A DNA stretch of 64,000 nt. It comes from Brevundimonas mediterranea (GTDB lineage Bacteria > Pseudomonadota > Alphaproteobacteria > Caulobacterales > Caulobacteraceae). Of the stretch, positions 63,403-64,000 are shown one piece after another. Under the pieces are notes generated by a model that saw nothing but the letters and a program-made list of their open reading frames with translations, was not told the origin of the DNA and ran no database searches. Both the position numbers and the translations under genes were made by a program. Every line of letters begins with the position of its first letter. Within the stretch, counting starts at the first letter, position 1. The stretch is from contig NZ_CP048751.1 of assembly GCF_011064825.1 (NCBI RefSeq), positions 2,294,001-2,358,000 on the forward strand, in the 5' to 3' direction.

Positions 63403-64000
63403 GCCGGTCCTTGCCGGATGTGCTGATCGAGCCGGTCGTGCGGATGGCCCTGGCCGAGGATCTGGGACGGGCGGGCGATGTGACGGCCATGGCCTGTATT
63501 CCCGCAGACGCCCGGATGAAGGCAGGATTCGTGGCGCGCAAGCCCGGCGTCCTGGCGGGTATCGACTGTGTGCGGCTGGCGGTGCTGGCCATGGATCCGC
63601 AGGCGTCGGTCGATCTGCGGCTCGAGGACGGCGACGCCTTCGAGGCCGGGGCGGTGCTGGCGGTGGTCGAAGCCGAGGCGCGGGCCTTTCTGTCGGCCGA
63701 GCGGACGGCGCTGAACCTGGTCGGGCGGTTGTCGGGCGTGGCGACCCTGACGCGGGCCTATGTTCAGGCGGTCGCCGGGACCAAGGCGCGGATCGCGGAT
63801 ACGCGCAAGACCACGCCCGGCCTGCGGGCGCTTGAGAAACATGCGGTGGCGTGCGGCGGGGGGATCAACCATCGCTTCGGCCTGGATGACGCCATTCTGA
63901 TCAAGGACAACCATGTGGCCGTGTGCGGCGGGGTGGCCGAGGCGGTCCGTCGGGCCAGGGCCTTTGCGCCCCATCTGATGAAGGTCGAGGTCGAGGTGGA
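63399..64000 (+). CDS. nadC: Quinolinate phosphoribosyltransferase (partial)
   Basis: The frame opens with a GTG whose GTGA overlaps the nadB stop, and runs off the right edge, leaving about 200 residues. NadC converts quinolinate and PRPP to nicotinate mononucleotide. Visible are the start LIEPVVRMALAEDLGRAGDVT, AERTALNLVGRLSGVATLT, the substrate-binding ADTRKTTPGLRALEKHAV and GGGINHRFGLDDAILIKDNH. The C-terminal third lies outside the window. The start is supported by the coupling overlap. Confidence 0.95.
   Translation, partial: MSRSLPDVLIEPVVRMALAEDLGRAGDVTAMACIPADARMKAGFVARKPGVLAGIDCVRLAVLAMDPQASVDLRLEDGDAFEAGAVLAVVEAEARAFLSAERTALNLVGRLSGVATLTRAYVQAVAGTKARIADTRKTTPGLRALEKHAVACGGGINHRFGLDDAILIKDNHVAVCGGVAEAVRRARAFAPHLMKVEVEV

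Overview
The window is high-GC alphaproteobacterial DNA. I infer Caulobacteraceae, close to Brevundimonas. The reasons are TonB-dependent receptors with Gln/Ala-rich signal peptides, a MerR regulator coupled to acyl-CoA dehydrogenases, a plant-type gshA beside rsmE, and many GC-rich intergenic palindromes. No rRNA, tRNA or CRISPR array was seen.

Layout. 1-3.6 kb: a partial secreted protein, phaB-like reductase, zinc alcohol dehydrogenase, and a parD-parE toxin-antitoxin pair translationally coupled to a DUF72 gene. 4.5-5.9 kb: an IS1111-type (IS110 family) insertion sequence. 5.9-10.1 kb: a DJ-1/PfpI protein, a prephenate dehydrogenase, a dihydroorotase-like amidohydrolase and a family 9 glycosyltransferase. 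10.2-14.1 kb: a small protein plus a CxxCxxCC protein, then two convergent signalling proteins (a HisKA-receiver protein with no ATPase domain, and a complete hybrid histidine kinase). 14.4-20.4 kb: gshA, rsmE, two acyl-CoA dehydrogenases and their MerR regulator. 20.5-25 kb: DoxX protein, DUF2975/XRE pair, SelO and NhaA. 25-33.3 kb: a TonB receptor, a lipoprotein and an RND efflux pair. 33.4-41.5 kb: lepA, an orphan HTH-like protein, a small island of nuclease-like and DUF4062 genes among palindromic repeats, and uvrB. 41.8-48.4 kb: two large TonB receptors in tandem. 48.5-52.2 kb: PadR/HAAS pair, an SLC13 permease and a CVNH-like secreted protein. 52.3-58.1 kb: an M14 peptidase, a membrane protein/XRE pair, an Ada-type regulator with ogt, and a host-attachment-like protein. 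58.2-64 kb: ilvA, then the NAD synthesis operon nadA-(M50 protease)-nadB-nadC, cut by the window end.

Working together: nadABC make NAD from aspartate. ada and ogt are a coupled alkylation-repair pair. The MerR gene and its acyl-CoA dehydrogenase probably form an autoregulated fatty/branched-chain acid degradation operon. Three intergenic palindromic repeat families recur. One copy lies in frame inside rsmE, and another supplies the start codon of the prephenate dehydrogenase gene. The strongest candidates for something new are the rsmE insertion, the kinase-dead HisKA-receiver protein, the DUF4062/DUF3883/DUF559 island, and two separate modules pairing a membrane protein with a small XRE repressor, each behind clear palindromic operators.
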